Part shown: positions 9,579 through 18,157 of the stretch, piece by piece | Numbering within the stretch: position 1 is the stretch's first letter | Layout of the letters: the number at the start of each line of letters is the position of its first letter | Assembly (NCBI RefSeq): GCF_003640665.1 | Contig: NZ_QQXL01000001.1 | Span: 186,001 to 250,000 of the forward strand | Length of the DNA: 64,000 nt | DNA from: Galactobacter caseinivorans | GTDB lineage: Bacteria > Actinomycetota > Actinomycetes > Actinomycetales > Micrococcaceae | Reading direction: 5' to 3' | Program-made: the position numbers and the translations under genes | Notes under the pieces: model-generated | Database searches by the model: none | What the model saw: the letters and a program-made list of their open reading frames with translations, nothing else | What the model was told of the DNA's origin: nothing

Positions 9579-10271
9579 CTACGCGCCTGCTTCGTCCTGC
9601 GGCGCCGCGTCGGCCGCACTGAAGCGATATCCCACGTTGCGCACGGTGCCAATGAGCTGCTCGTGATCTGATCCGAGCTTGGCGCGCAGGCGGCGCACGT
9701 GCACGTCCACGGTGCGGGTCCCGCCAAAGTAGTCATAGCCCCACACCTCCTGGAGCAACGCCTCGCGTGTGAACACGCGGCCCGGATGTGCGGCCAGGTA
9801 CTTCAGTAGCTCAAATTCCTTGAAGGTGAGGTTGAGGGTGCGGCCCGCCACCTTGGCTGTGTAGGAGTCCTCGTCGATGAAGACGCCGTGGACCTTGATG
9901 CGCACCGGGCCGGGCTCTGGCTCGTCGCGGTGCCGACTAGCCAGACGCAACCGTGCCTCCACCTCAGCCGGGCTCGCCCCACTGAGCATGACGTCGTCGG
10001 CTCCCCACTGCGGGCCGACGGCCGCCATGCCGCCCTCGGTCAGAACCAGCAGAACGGGCGTGCTGACGCGCAGCGTTGCGGCGGATTGGCACAGGGAGCG
10101 CGCGCCGACCAGGTCCTGGCGGGCGTCGATCAGCATCACGTCGGCCGGTTTGGCCAGCGATGAGGGCTCCGGCCTGGCCAGCTCAACCTCGTGGCCCAGC
10201 AAATCGAGGGAGGGCAAAACGGCGGGAATACCGGGCGCGAGCGTGAGTAGCAAGACGTGCGCCACGTGCAC
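9579..10271 (-). CDS. glnR: GlnR-like orphan response regulator, winged-helix
   Basis: A 230-residue OmpR-family protein. The N-terminal ~110 residues form an atypical receiver domain ([38 protein letters not shown]). The C-terminal domain (residues ~125–215) is a winged helix with [38 protein letters not shown] and [14 protein letters not shown]. The order and wording match actinobacterial GlnR, the global nitrogen regulator, and in mycobacteria glnR also neighbours mshD. No sensor kinase gene is adjacent, as expected for GlnR. The start is GTG at 10271 or GTG at 10265; the latter has better spacing from a GAAAG box. Confidence 0.85.
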   Translation of the reverse strand: MHVAHVLLLTLAPGIPAVLPSLDLLGHEVELARPEPSSLAKPADVMLIDARQDLVGARSLCQSAATLRVSTPVLLVLTEGGMAAVGPQWGADDVMLSGASPAEVEARLRLASRHRDEPEPGPVRIKVHGVFIDEDSYTAKVAGRTLNLTFKEFELLKYLAAHPGRVFTREALLQEVWGYDYFGGTRTVDVHVRRLRAKLGSDHEQLIGTVRNVGYRFSAADAAPQDEAGA

Positions 10272-10491
10272 TCACTTTCGCCGGGAGGCCAGATCCGTGC
10301 GCTGGTGCGCCGGTGGCCTCAGCTTACGCAATGGCGTGTTCCGGCCGCGTTTCTGGGGCGGCCTGCGCTGCTTTGTGTCACGCGCAAAGGTGCGCGGCGC
10401 CGGGGGTGGCCCGGGCGTCAGCCCAGACGTCGGCGCGGCCGAGGTTCCCAGCCTGGGCAGGCGCCGGTGGCGCATGCGGCAGGATGGACCC

Positions 10492-11214
10492 GTGAGGATC
10501 CCCACGTTTTTACTTAGTGCCCTAGCCGCCGTTGTTGTCCTGGCGGTGCCCTTTGCGTTGCCGGAACAGCTCTTCACGGGGGGTGTGGTGGTGGTTGTGG
10601 CGCTGCTGACGGCCACGGTCAGCGCGCTGTTCCCCCGCATCACCGGCCTTGGTGCGCCCCTGGCGGTCTCCTGTGTGCTGGCGCTGAGCGGCGGCACGGC
10701 GATCGCCACCACCGTGCTTGCTCCTGCGCCGCTGCGCTTGCTGTGGTGGGCGGTGGTGCTTGGCTTCACGGTGCTGGCGCTCTTCCTGGTGCAGCTGTTG
10801 CGCGGGACCGGCGCGCAGGATCGCGTGACGTCTGTGGCCACCGCGATCGCGGGCGCGTTCATGGTGGATTCGAGCGCCGGGTGGGTCGCTTGGTACCTGG
10901 ACCTCTCGCGGGGCATGGATGGATGGCGCCCCGCGGCGTGGCTCTGCGCTGGGGTGGGCGTGCTGCTGGCTTTGGCGGTGGCGTGGGCGCTGAACCGGCG
11001 GGTGGACTCGGGCTGGGGCGCCCCGGAGCCCAGCGCCACACGCGCCAGATCCGGTCGCCGGGCCTCGCGCGCGGGTTCGCCTCGCATGGCGCCTGCCACA
11101 CTGCCCGACGCCGCTGCGGAGCCGGGAGCGCTGCTCTCTGTCGGTTCTGCGCTGACTGCTGTGCTCGCGATAGGGCTGGTGCTAGATCTCATTGCGCGCC
11201 CACTACTGGGTTGA
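10492..11214 (+). CDS. Actinobacterial membrane protein of unknown function
   Basis: A 240-residue protein with about five hydrophobic segments (residues ~5–60 as two or three, ~75–105, ~120–140, ~145–168 and a last one at ~215–238). A Pro/Arg/Ala-rich cytoplasmic loop (RARSGRRASRAGSPRMAPATL) separates the fourth and last. The GTG start was chosen because a much longer upstream extension would overlap divergent glnR and lacks membrane character. A CAGGAT hexamer lies 6 nt before the GTG and no Shine–Dalgarno is visible. The loop DNA carries a dispersed 12-mer copy (11102–11113). No family was recognised. Confidence 0.75.
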   Translation: MRIPTFLLSALAAVVVLAVPFALPEQLFTGGVVVVVALLTATVSALFPRITGLGAPLAVSCVLALSGGTAIATTVLAPAPLRLLWWAVVLGFTVLALFLVQLLRGTGAQDRVTSVATAIAGAFMVDSSAGWVAWYLDLSRGMDGWRPAAWLCAGVGVLLALAVAWALNRRVDSGWGAPEPSATRARSGRRASRAGSPRMAPATLPDAAAEPGALLSVGSALTAVLAIGLVLDLIARPLLG

Positions 11215-11219
11215 GCAGT

Positions 11220-11225
11220 TAGGAT
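11220..11225 (+). promoter_or_regulatory. −10 element TAGGAT of the small membrane peptide gene
   Basis: TAGGAT followed by 6 nt and an ATG; it lies only 5 nt past the stop of the previous gene. It fits the leaderless pattern seen at asd and mshD, but the overlapping purines could also serve as a weak Shine–Dalgarno. Confidence 0.4.
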
Positions 11226-11231
11226 GGCGGC

Positions 11232-11351
11232 ATGCATGGTGAATTCTTGGGCCTCGAGATCTTCTTCTACTGCCTCCTCGGCATCGCCGGGTTGGCCATG
11301 GCTGGCTTTGCCGCCTTGGTGATTGGCAAGCTGTTCAAGGGCCAGAAGTAG
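11232..11351 (+). CDS. Single-span 39-residue membrane peptide
   Basis: A short gene of 40 codons including the stop. It begins MHGEFLGLEIFFYCLLGIAG, continues with a second apolar stretch (LAMAGFAALVIGKLF) and ends KGQK. One or two hydrophobic helices with a Lys-rich C-terminal end predict a small inner-membrane peptide with its tail in the cytoplasm. It sits 17 nt after the preceding membrane protein gene and 11 nt before the nitrobindin-like gene, in the same direction. Its position ahead of the nitrobindin/YgfZ pair suggests a conserved small protein, but no function is known to me. Confidence 0.65.
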   Translation: MHGEFLGLEIFFYCLLGIAGLAMAGFAALVIGKLFKGQK

Positions 11352-11362
11352 GGCAATCGCGG

Positions 11363-12121
11363 ATGCCGATGGAGCTTCCGGTCGACCTCACTCCTGAGCT
11401 GGTTCCGCTTTCCTGGCTGCTGGGCAGCTGGGAGGGATACGGGATGCTTGGCGAGGGTGAAGCAGGAGACCAACACATCTTCCAGCGCGCCACTTTCACC
11501 GATACGGGCCTGCCCGTCGTGGAGTACCGCGCGGAGACCTGGCTTGCTGACTCGGATGGCACTGTGGTTCGCCCCCTGGCGGTGGAGAGCGGCTTCTGGC
11601 AGCTTGACCGCCCCCTGACTGAGGCGGATGGTGGGCCAGGGCTGGAGCCTGCGGACGTGGTCCCGGCCCTGCGCAACGCAGACGCCGTGGAGGAACTGCG
11701 CAACGATCAGGACGGTTTTGACCTGGTCGTGAACATCAACCACCCCCGCGGCATCTCTGAGCTTTACTACGGCTCCATTAAGGGCCCGCAGATCACGCTG
11801 GCCACGGACGCCGTGGTGCGCGGTCAGAACGCCCGCGAGTACGCGGCGGCCACGCGGATCTTTGGACTCGTCAATGGCGACCTTTTTTGGCGCTGGGATG
11901 TCTCTTCCGGTGACGAGTCCGGGCTCAAGGCACACGGCTCTGCGGCGCTGAAGCGGCTCCCGGAGCGGACCAAGCGCCGCCACCAGGCCGCAGATGCGGC
12001 CTCAGCGCAGGCGGCCGGAGCACCGGACCTGACGCCGGGCGAGGGCAGCACGGACGGCCCCACCACCGGAGCCGGCCCTGCCGGCTCAGACCACTCTGAC
12101 AAGGGGAACACCCCAGCATGA
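11363..12121 (+). CDS. Nitrobindin-like (FABP/THAP4-type) heme-binding beta-barrel protein
   Basis: A 252-residue protein whose residues ~10–200 form the ten-stranded barrel of bacterial nitrobindins. The signature LLGSWEGYG is near residue 20, with TWLADSDGTVVRPLAVESGFW and NHPRGISELYYGSIKGPQITLATDAV following. Related proteins bind ferric heme and isomerise peroxynitrite to nitrate. The last ~50 residues are a hydrophilic Ala/Gly/Thr-rich tail. The stop overlaps the start of the YgfZ-like gene (ATGA), so the two are co-translated, joining two stress/repair functions. ATG codons at 11363 and 11369 are both possible starts. Confidence 0.82.
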   Translation: MPMELPVDLTPELVPLSWLLGSWEGYGMLGEGEAGDQHIFQRATFTDTGLPVVEYRAETWLADSDGTVVRPLAVESGFWQLDRPLTEADGGPGLEPADVVPALRNADAVEELRNDQDGFDLVVNINHPRGISELYYGSIKGPQITLATDAVVRGQNAREYAAATRIFGLVNGDLFWRWDVSSGDESGLKAHGSAALKRLPERTKRRHQAADAASAQAAGAPDLTPGEGSTDGPTTGAGPAGSDHSDKGNTPA

Positions 12122-13269
12122 GCACCACCCCGGACAACACCCCGGACACGCAGGCCGCCTCCGACGCATCGGTGGCGGCCTTTGTGTCCCCCCTCCTGTC
12201 CTGGCCAGGGGCGGTGAATGAAGGCGGCGCGGACGCGGGGATCCCCGCGCACTACGGCGCGCCGTTGCGTGAGGGAAGGGCCCTCGCGGACGGCCAGGCG
12301 TTTGTGGACCTCTCCACCTGGGGGGTCGTGACCATGACCGGGCCGGACCGCCTGCGTCTGCTCCATTCCCTCAGCTCCCAGGGGCTGGACCGGTTGGCGG
12401 AGCAGACCCCCACCCGGACGTTGTTCCTGGATCTGCAGGGTCGCATCGAGTTTGACGCCCGCGTGATCGACGACGGGACCACCAGCTTCCTCATCGTGGA
12501 ACCGCACCGGGCCGGCGCGCTGGCCGCGTGGCTGGATTCCATGCGCTTCATGATGCGCGTGGAGGTCGCGGACGCCACGCAGCAGTGGGCGGTGGCGGGC
12601 AGCAATGCCGAGTGGACTCTTGACGGGGCGGACCTGGGCCCTCGCTGGGTGGACCCGTGGCCGCAGGTGCAGCCCGGCGGCTACCCCTACTCCGTGGTGG
12701 AAGAGCACCCTGGAGCGGAGAACGACTGGCGCCTTGACCTGATCCCGCGGGATCAGTGGGAGCAGGTGGCCAAGCGGCTGGTGGCAGAGGCGGGGCTCAG
12801 CCCGGCCGGACTCATGGCGGCGGAGCAACTGCGGGTCGCGGCCTGGGAGCCAAGCCAGGCCCACGAGATGGACCACAAGTCCATTCCGCATGAGTTGGAC
12901 CTGCTCCGCACCGCTGTGCACATGAACAAGGGCTGCTACAAGGGCCAAGAGACCGTGGCGCGGGTCCACAACCTTGGCCATCCGCCGCGCCGACTGGTGT
13001 TCCTTGATTTGGACGGCATGGAGCACACGGTGCCATCCCCTGGTGCGCCGATCCTGGCGGACGGGCGCACCATCGGCTCCGTGACCTCTGCCGTGCTGCA
13101 CCACGAGGCAGGTCCCATTGCCCTGGCCGTGATTCGCCGCAACGTGGACCCAAGCCTCACGCTGGTGGTCCAGGACGGCGACACCAGCTACGCCGCCGCG
13201 CAGACCACCATCGTGGCGCCTGACGCCGGCAGCGTGGTGGGGCGCCCCCAGGGGATCCGCCGGCTCTGA
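12118..13269 (+). CDS. ygfZ: YgfZ/GcvT-type folate-binding protein
   Basis: A 383-residue member of the tetrahydrofolate-dependent aminomethyltransferase-like superfamily. The YgfZ hallmark K-G-C-Y-x-G-Q-E is present near residues 272–279 (NKGCYKGQETVARVHNLG). The N-terminal domain shows FVDLSTWGVVTMTGPDRLRL and LLHSLSSQGLD. YgfZ proteins assist assembly or repair of iron–sulfur enzymes in a folate-dependent way. It is coupled to the nitrobindin-like gene upstream. The C-terminal beta-barrel (GAPILADGRTIGSVTSAVLH) is intact. Confidence 0.88.
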   Translation: MSTTPDNTPDTQAASDASVAAFVSPLLSWPGAVNEGGADAGIPAHYGAPLREGRALADGQAFVDLSTWGVVTMTGPDRLRLLHSLSSQGLDRLAEQTPTRTLFLDLQGRIEFDARVIDDGTTSFLIVEPHRAGALAAWLDSMRFMMRVEVADATQQWAVAGSNAEWTLDGADLGPRWVDPWPQVQPGGYPYSVVEEHPGAENDWRLDLIPRDQWEQVAKRLVAEAGLSPAGLMAAEQLRVAAWEPSQAHEMDHKSIPHELDLLRTAVHMNKGCYKGQETVARVHNLGHPPRRLVFLDLDGMEHTVPSPGAPILADGRTIGSVTSAVLHHEAGPIALAVIRRNVDPSLTLVVQDGDTSYAAAQTTIVAPDAGSVVGRPQGIRRL

Positions 13270-13291
13270 GTATCACCCGGCCATGCGCCGT

Positions 13292-13310
13292 CGGGCAACG
13301 GCCGTGCCCG
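13292..13310. terminator. Hairpin between convergent ygfZ and pfkA
   Basis: CGGGCA-ACGGCCG-TGCCCG forms a short stem in the 43-nt convergent gap. Its 5' arm belongs to a variant copy of the dispersed 12-mer (13286–13297). There is no T-run, so termination is only a possibility. Confidence 0.4.
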
Positions 13311-13312
13311 GC

Positions 13313-14341
13313 TCAGCCGAAGAGCAGCGCGGCCTCGTCGTAGCGGTGCTGCGGCACCGTCTTGAGCGACTCCAGCGCTGCCTCAAGGGGGACGCGGTGG
13401 ATGTCGGTGCCGGTGAGGGCAACCATGCGGCCCCAGTCGCCATCCGCGACCATGTCAGCCGCGCCCATGCCCATACGGGTGGCGAGCACCCGGTCAAAGG
13501 CCGTGGGGGTGCCGCCGCGCTGGATGTGGCCAAGGGTGGTGCAGCGGGTCTCGATCCCGGTCATGTCCTCGATCAGCGGCGCCAACCGGTCCCCGATTCC
13601 GCCAAGCCGCTTGCGGCCGTGGCGGTCAAGGCCTAGCGGGGTGTGCACCTCCTCGGCGTCCTCTGGCACAAAGCCCTCCGCGACCACAACGAGCGGCGCA
13701 CGCCCGCGATCCTCGGCGTCTCCCACCCACTCGGCAATCTGGGCCATGGTGACCTTCTGCTCGGGAATGAGCACGGCGTGCGCGCCGGCCGCCATGCCGG
13801 TGTGCAGGGCAATCCAGCCCGCATGCCTGCCCATGACCTCCGCGACCATGCAGCGATGATGTGACTCACCGGTGGTACGCAGGCGGTCAATGGCCTCGGT
13901 TCCGGTTTGCACCGCGGTATCAAAGCCGAAGGTGTAGTCGGTGCCGCCCAGGTCGTTATCGATGGTCTTTGGCACGCCAACAATGGGCAGACCGGCGTCC
14001 GCGAGGCGCTTAGCGCCCGCCAGGGTTCCCTCGCCGCCAATGGCTACGAGGCCGTCCAACTGGTGGCGATCCAGCGCGGCCGCAACGCCGTCCACGCCGC
14101 CTTCGGGGTGGTCAAAGGGGTGCGTGCGGCTGGTGCCAAGAATGGTGCCGCCCTGCTTGGAAATGCCGCGAACCATGGAGCGTTCCAGGTTCATGAACTC
14201 GCCCTGGAGCAGGCCGCGCCAGCCGTCAAGGAAGCCCAGGTATTCCTGGTCGTGGGACTTGATGCCGTTGAGCACGGCTCCGCGAATCACCGCGTTGAGG
14301 CCGGGGCAGTCTCCGCCGCTGGTCATAATGCCGACGCGCAT
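13313..14341 (-). CDS. pfkA: 6-phosphofructokinase (group III, actinobacterial)
   Basis: Phosphorylates fructose-6-phosphate to the 1,6-bisphosphate in glycolysis. The 342-residue protein has the nucleotide-binding start MTSGGDCPGLNAVIRG, the phosphoryl-donor site IGGEGTLAGA (residues 101–110), the catalytic VPKTIDNDL (123–131) and MGRHAGWIALHTG. Gly105 is the ATP-type residue, whereas Lys125 is the residue seen in PPi-type enzymes; this mixture is characteristic of group III PFKs. ATP is the more likely donor but PPi cannot be excluded by eye. A GAGAGAG ribosome-binding stretch precedes the ATG. Confidence 0.93.
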   Translation of the reverse strand: MRVGIMTSGGDCPGLNAVIRGAVLNGIKSHDQEYLGFLDGWRGLLQGEFMNLERSMVRGISKQGGTILGTSRTHPFDHPEGGVDGVAAALDRHQLDGLVAIGGEGTLAGAKRLADAGLPIVGVPKTIDNDLGGTDYTFGFDTAVQTGTEAIDRLRTTGESHHRCMVAEVMGRHAGWIALHTGMAAGAHAVLIPEQKVTMAQIAEWVGDAEDRGRAPLVVVAEGFVPEDAEEVHTPLGLDRHGRKRLGGIGDRLAPLIEDMTGIETRCTTLGHIQRGGTPTAFDRVLATRMGMGAADMVADGDWGRMVALTGTDIHRVPLEAALESLKTVPQHRYDEAALLFG

Positions 14342-14453
14342 TCTGGGACTCTCTCTCGTCGTGACCTACATCTTCATGAGGGGCACGACGTTGGGCCCAG
14401 TGCTGCAACACCAGTGTATCCCGCCTCACACTTTGCCGCAGAGAGGTGAGGCT

Positions 14454-14738
14454 TTAGCCCTTGATGGTGGGCCCGTTCTTGCTTGGCCGGTTCTTGGTGG
14501 CGCGGCCCACGAGCCGCTCCAGCGGGATGGATTCATCACTCCACGGCAGCACCAGCCAGAGCACCGCGTAGAGACCCACGCCGATGACCGGCAGCAAAAA
14601 GAGGACCAGCGTGATGAGGCGGACCAGGTTTGCGTCCCAGCCAAAGCGTTGGGCCACGGCCGCGCAGATCCCTCCCAACCAGCGGCGCGGGCCGCGTCGG
14701 AAGGGCTGGGCGCGTAAGGCGCGGTAGAGGGGCTGCAC
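14454..14738 (-). CDS. PspC domain membrane protein
   Basis: A 94-residue protein dominated by a PspC domain: RRWLGGICAAVAQRFGWD leads into one or two membrane segments (RLITLVLFLLPVIGVGLYAVLW). In proteobacteria PspC senses envelope stress and activates the phage-shock response. Actinobacterial PspC-domain proteins are often separate small membrane proteins. The start is GTG with TAGGAG six nucleotides upstream. The C-terminus is basic and cytoplasmic. It lies between aspartate aminotransferase and pfkA in the same direction without tight coupling. Confidence 0.88.
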   Translation of the reverse strand: MQPLYRALRAQPFRRGPRRWLGGICAAVAQRFGWDANLVRLITLVLFLLPVIGVGLYAVLWLVLPWSDESIPLERLVGRATKNRPSKNGPTIKG

Positions 14739-14805
14739 GGTGACTCCTAGGGGGTTGGCTACGTGGTGGCTGGCAAGCTAGCTAGCTGGCTCGGGGCGGG
14801 CTGGC

Positions 14806-15993
14806 TTAGGAGAGGAGTTCGCGGATGCGGCGCACGCCCTCCGCCAGGTCCTCATCTCCCAAGGCGTAGGAGAGGCGCAGGAAGCCGGAGGGGCCAAAGG
14901 CCTCGCCGGGCACCACGGCCACCTCGGCGCGCTCGAGGATGAAGTCGGCCAGTTCAGCGGACGTGGTGGGGGTGAAGCCCTGGTAGTCGCGATTCAGCGC
15001 GTCACGGACGTCCACGTAGGCGTAGAAGGCGCCCTCCGGGGTGGGGCAGTGGAAGCCGGGAACCTCGTTGAGCCCTGCGACCATCGCCTTGCGGCGGCGG
15101 TCAAAGGCCACCTTCATCTGCTCGACGGCGTCGAGGGGGCCGGCCACGGCGGCGGCGGCCGCCATTTGGGCCACGTTGGAGACGTTGCCCGTGGAGTGCG
15201 ACTGCAGGTTGGAGGCGGCTTTGATGACGTCCGCAGGGGCGATCATCCATCCCACCCTCCATCCGGTCATGGCGTAGGTCTTGGCCACGCCGTTGAGGAT
15301 GACGACCTTCTCCAGTTCAGGGGTGGCCGTGGCGATGGACGTGAACACGGCGTTGTCATAGGTGAGGTGTTCGTAGATCTCGTCGGTGACGACCCACAGG
15401 TCATGGGCCAGGGCCCAGGCGCCAATCGCCGCGGTCTCCTCCGGCGTGTAGACGGCGCCGGTCGGGTTGGACGGGGAGACAAAGAGCAGGATCTTGGTGC
15501 GATCGGTGCGCGCGGCCTCCAGCTGCTCCACCGTGACCTTGTAGCCCTGTTCCGGGCCGGCAAAGACGTCCACGGGGACACCGCCGGTGAGGCGGATGGC
15601 CTCCGGGTAGGTGGTCCAGAACGGCGCGGGGACAATCACCTCATCCCCGGGATCCAGCAAGGTCTGGAAGGCGTTGTAGACCGCCTGCTTGCCGCCGTTG
15701 GTGACGAGGATCTGGTTCTCCTCGATGCTCAGGCCGGAGTCACGCTGCATCTTCTCAACGATGGCCGCACGCAGCGCCGGCTGGCCGGTGGTGGGGGAGT
15801 AGCGGTGAAAGCGCGGGTCCTGTGCCGCGGCCACCGCAGCGTCCACCACATAATCTGGGGTGGGGAAGTCGGGTTCGCCCGCACCAAAGCCGATGACGGG
15901 GCGCCCGGCGGCCTTCAGGGCCTTGGCCTTGGCGTCCACCGCCAGGGTTGCGGAGGGGGCGATGGCAGCAATGCGAGCGGAAATGCGAGACAT
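14806..15993 (-). CDS. aspC: Aspartate/aromatic aminotransferase, class I (PLP)
   Basis: A 395-residue fold-type I aminotransferase, most likely interconverting aspartate and oxaloacetate with 2-oxoglutarate/glutamate. Visible landmarks are [13 protein letters not shown] (38–50), [11 protein letters not shown] (176–186), the pocket [12 protein letters not shown] (203–214), and the PLP-binding Lys238 in [15 protein letters not shown]. The Ala before the Lys replaces the usual Ser. A longer open frame continues upstream through the tRNA-Trp gene and is rejected; ATG 15993 has an AAGGA box 11 nt upstream. ATG 16005 is the alternative. The aspartate/tyrosine/prephenate specificity is not resolvable by eye. 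Confidence 0.88.
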   Translation of the reverse strand: MSRISARIAAIAPSATLAVDAKAKALKAAGRPVIGFGAGEPDFPTPDYVVDAAVAAAQDPRFHRYSPTTGQPALRAAIVEKMQRDSGLSIEENQILVTNGGKQAVYNAFQTLLDPGDEVIVPAPFWTTYPEAIRLTGGVPVDVFAGPEQGYKVTVEQLEAARTDRTKILLFVSPSNPTGAVYTPEETAAIGAWALAHDLWVVTDEIYEHLTYDNAVFTSIATATPELEKVVILNGVAKTYAMTGWRVGWMIAPADVIKAASNLQSHSTGNVSNVAQMAAAAAVAGPLDAVEQMKVAFDRRRKAMVAGLNEVPGFHCPTPEGAFYAYVDVRDALNRDYQGFTPTTSAELADFILERAEVAVVPGEAFGPSGFLRLSYALGDEDLAEGVRRIRELLS

Positions 15994-16159
15994 GGACGTC
16001 GTCATCCTTGGAGGTCGAGGCGATTCTCTGGTGGCCATCAGGCCGGTCCGCCGCGGAGGGCGGCGGGCGGCCAAGGTGATCTCCATCCTATCGGGGCGGG
16101 CCTGTGTGTGGGCGGTGAGCGTCACATGCGTCAGTTCGACGCGACGGCCCGTGTGCATG

Positions 16160-16165
16160 TAGTCT
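16160..16165 (+). promoter_or_regulatory. Candidate −10 (TAGTCT) for tRNA-Trp
   Basis: TGTAGTCT gives a −10 hexamer TAGTCT preceded by TG. A loose TCGACG −35 lies 18 nt upstream. It is 43 nt before the mature tRNA, a reasonable distance for a tRNA–secE–nusG transcript. Confidence 0.35.
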
Positions 16166-16208
16166 TTCTTCTCGGTGTTGCCCTCCTGCCGGAGCGGCGC
16201 GCCAACGA

Positions 16209-16281
16209 AGGGCAGTGGCGCAATTGGTAGCGCAGCGGTCTCCAAAACCGCAGGTTGCAGGTTCGAGTCCTGTCTGCCCTG
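16209..16281 (+). tRNA. trpT: tRNA-Trp (CCA anticodon)
   Basis: 73 nt that fold as a cloverleaf. The acceptor AGGGCAG pairs with CTGCCCT, with discriminator G. The D-arm region is GGCGCAATTGGTAGCGC, the anticodon stem GCGGT/ACCGC holds loop CTCCAAA with anticodon CCA, and the T-arm is CAGGTTCGAGTCCTG. The 3' CCA is not encoded. It lies immediately upstream of secE, a common actinobacterial order. Confidence 0.95.
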
Positions 16282-16374
16282 CGATCGGGGCTTTTCCCCG
16301 ACTGACGGCGTGGATCATCGGCAAGTTCGCCGGGGTCCGCGCCGTATCGACATTGAGGGACACGGAGGCTGAAG

Positions 16375-16626
16375 GTGACCGACACCGCTGTGAAGGGACC
16401 CGGATCGGGCAAGAAGAAGCGCGGCTTTTTCGGCGCCATCGGACTGTTCCTAGCCCAGGTAGTGCAGGAGCTGCGCAAGGTCGTTTCTCCGACCCGCAGT
16501 GAACTGATCAATTACTGGCTTGTTGTCCTTGCCTTCGTGGTGCTGGTCATGGTGATTGTCGGATTGCTTGATGGCCTCTTCGGCCAGCTCTCCATCTGGA
16601 CCTTCACCCGCCCCAAGGAAGTTTAG
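16375..16626 (+). CDS. secE: Preprotein translocase subunit SecE
   Basis: The 83-residue clamp subunit of the SecYEG channel. A basic N-terminus (GKKKRGFFGAIGLF) is followed by the conserved amphipathic helix VVQELRKVVSPTRSELINYW and one transmembrane segment (LVVLAFVVLVMVIVGLLDGLF). The start is GTG with GGAGG about six nucleotides upstream. The single-span form is usual outside enterobacteria. It lies between tRNA-Trp and nusG, as in most bacteria. Confidence 0.96.
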   Translation: MTDTAVKGPGSGKKKRGFFGAIGLFLAQVVQELRKVVSPTRSELINYWLVVLAFVVLVMVIVGLLDGLFGQLSIWTFTRPKEV

Positions 16627-16695
16627 GTCGCGGCGACGACAGCGTCGTCGCCGTGTCCCACCCTCACGTATCGAGTAGGAAAGCAGGAAGTTCGC

Positions 16696-17580
16696 GTGCC
16701 CGAGCAGGAACTCGAAGCCCAGAACCACGACGAGACTCCGTTCTCCGACGTGGACGCCCCCGCCGAGCAGGAGCTCGCTGCAGAGGCTCCCGAGGAGACC
16801 GTTTCCGAGGAGTCCTCTGAGACCGTGGAGGCCGCTGAGTCCGCCCAGACGGCAGCTTCCGAAGCGGAGACTTCTGATGAAGCAGCGTCTGAGGATGCTG
16901 TCTCTGATGAGGCCGCCTCCGAGGAGGAGCCCGCCGCCGCGGACGAGTCCGAGGATGACGAGGATCCGAATGCCAAGATCCTTGAGGAATTCCGCACCAA
17001 GCTGCGTCGTCAGCCGGGTGACTGGTTCGTGATTCACTCCTACGCCGGTTACGAGAACCGCGTGAAGGTGAACCTGGAGACCCGCATCCAGACCCTCAAC
17101 ATGGAGGATTTCATCTACGAAATCCAGGTCCCCATGGAAGAGGTCGTGGAGATCAAGAACACCACGCGCAAGATTGTGCGCCGCGTGCGCATCCCCGGCT
17201 ACGTGCTGGTGCGTATGGAACTCACGGATGCCTCCTGGGGCGCCGTGCGCCACACCCCCGGTGTCACCGGCTTTGTGGGCAACGCCCACGATCCCGTGCC
17301 GCTGAGCCTGGATGAGGTGTACTCCATGCTGGAGCACACCGTCATCCCTGCCGCGGATGCGGAGCGCACCGGCAAGGCCCCCAAGGTGCCGGTCACCGAT
17401 GTGACCGTGGACTTTGAGGTCGGCGAGTCCGTCATGGTGAATGACGGCCCGTTCGAGACGCTCCCGGCCACGATCTCGGAGATCAAGTTGGAGGCCCGCC
17501 AGCTGGTGGTGCTCGTTTCCATCTTCGAGCGCGAGACGCCGGTGACGCTGTCGTTCGCACAGGTCAACAAGATCACCTGA
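16696..17580 (+). CDS. nusG: Transcription termination/antitermination factor NusG, acidic extension
   Basis: Binds RNA polymerase and couples transcription to translation or Rho. At 294 residues it is far longer than E. coli NusG (181). The first ~95 residues are an extremely acidic Glu/Ala/Ser tract, then the NGN domain follows ([20 protein letters not shown], residues ~113–225) and a C-terminal KOW domain ([16 protein letters not shown]). The start is GTG. Acidic N-terminal extensions occur in other actinobacterial NusG proteins and may contact the ribosome or polymerase. Confidence 0.96.
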   Translation: MPEQELEAQNHDETPFSDVDAPAEQELAAEAPEETVSEESSETVEAAESAQTAASEAETSDEAASEDAVSDEAASEEEPAAADESEDDEDPNAKILEEFRTKLRRQPGDWFVIHSYAGYENRVKVNLETRIQTLNMEDFIYEIQVPMEEVVEIKNTTRKIVRRVRIPGYVLVRMELTDASWGAVRHTPGVTGFVGNAHDPVPLSLDEVYSMLEHTVIPAADAERTGKAPKVPVTDVTVDFEVGESVMVNDGPFETLPATISEIKLEARQLVVLVSIFERETPVTLSFAQVNKIT

Positions 17581-17611
17581 TCCTTGGCTCCTCGGAGCCT
17601 CACATCATCTT

Positions 17612-17669
17612 CGTTTCGCCCGGCTTGCTTGGTTGGGTGAAACGGTGCAGGACGCCGCGCCACGGCGTC
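17612..17669 (+). other. Two hairpins between nusG and rplK
   Basis: CGTTTCGCCC (17612–17621) pairs with GGGTGAAACG (17635–17644), with one G·U. GACGCCG-CGCCA-CGGCGTC follows at 17651–17669, just ahead of the rplK ribosome-binding site. The pair may be a nusG terminator/attenuator or part of an rplK leader through which L1 represses its operon. Confidence 0.5.
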
Positions 17670-17725
17670 TATCCTCCCGGCCACGCTCCTGTGTGTCGGG
17701 ACACGCAAGAAGGGAAGGACCATTC

Positions 17726-18157
17726 ATGGCCCCCAAGAAAAAGGTCACTGGCCTTATTAAGCTGCAGATCCAGGCAGGCGCCGCTAACCCGGCCCCGCCG
17801 ATCGGCCCGGCGCTGGGTCAGCACGGCGTCAACATCATGGAGTTCTGCAAGGCGTACAACGCCGCGACCGAGTCGCAGCGCGGCAACGTCATCCCGGTGG
17901 AGATCACCGTGTACGAGGATCGCTCGTTCACGTTCATCACCAAGACCCCGCCGGCAGCAGAGCTCATCAAGAAGGCCGCGGGTGTCCCCAAGGGCTCCGG
18001 CGTGCCGCACACCGACAAGGTCGGCAACCTGACGCAGGCTCAGGTTGAGGAGATCGCCACCTCCAAGATGGAGGATCTCAACGCCAACGATCTGGCCGCC
18101 GCGTCCAAGATCATCGCCGGTACCGCCCGTTCCATGGGCATCACCGTCAAGGGCTGA
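17726..18157 (+). CDS. rplK: 50S ribosomal protein L11
   Basis: The 143-residue L11 of the GTPase-associated centre. Conserved blocks are [17 protein letters not shown], the Pro-rich [20 protein letters not shown] and [12 protein letters not shown] at the C-terminus. The N-terminal domain is the thiostrepton-binding region and looks unaltered. GGAAGGA precedes the ATG. It is followed by rplA, as is general. Confidence 0.97.
   Translation: MAPKKKVTGLIKLQIQAGAANPAPPIGPALGQHGVNIMEFCKAYNAATESQRGNVIPVEITVYEDRSFTFITKTPPAAELIKKAAGVPKGSGVPHTDKVGNLTQAQVEEIATSKMEDLNANDLAAASKIIAGTARSMGITVKG

Noticed and set aside
16005-16245. N-terminal extension of the aspartate aminotransferase frame upstream through the tRNA-Trp gene
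   Set aside because: The extra residues have no aminotransferase similarity and the frame is antisense to a complete tRNA; ATG 15993 has a ribosome-binding box.
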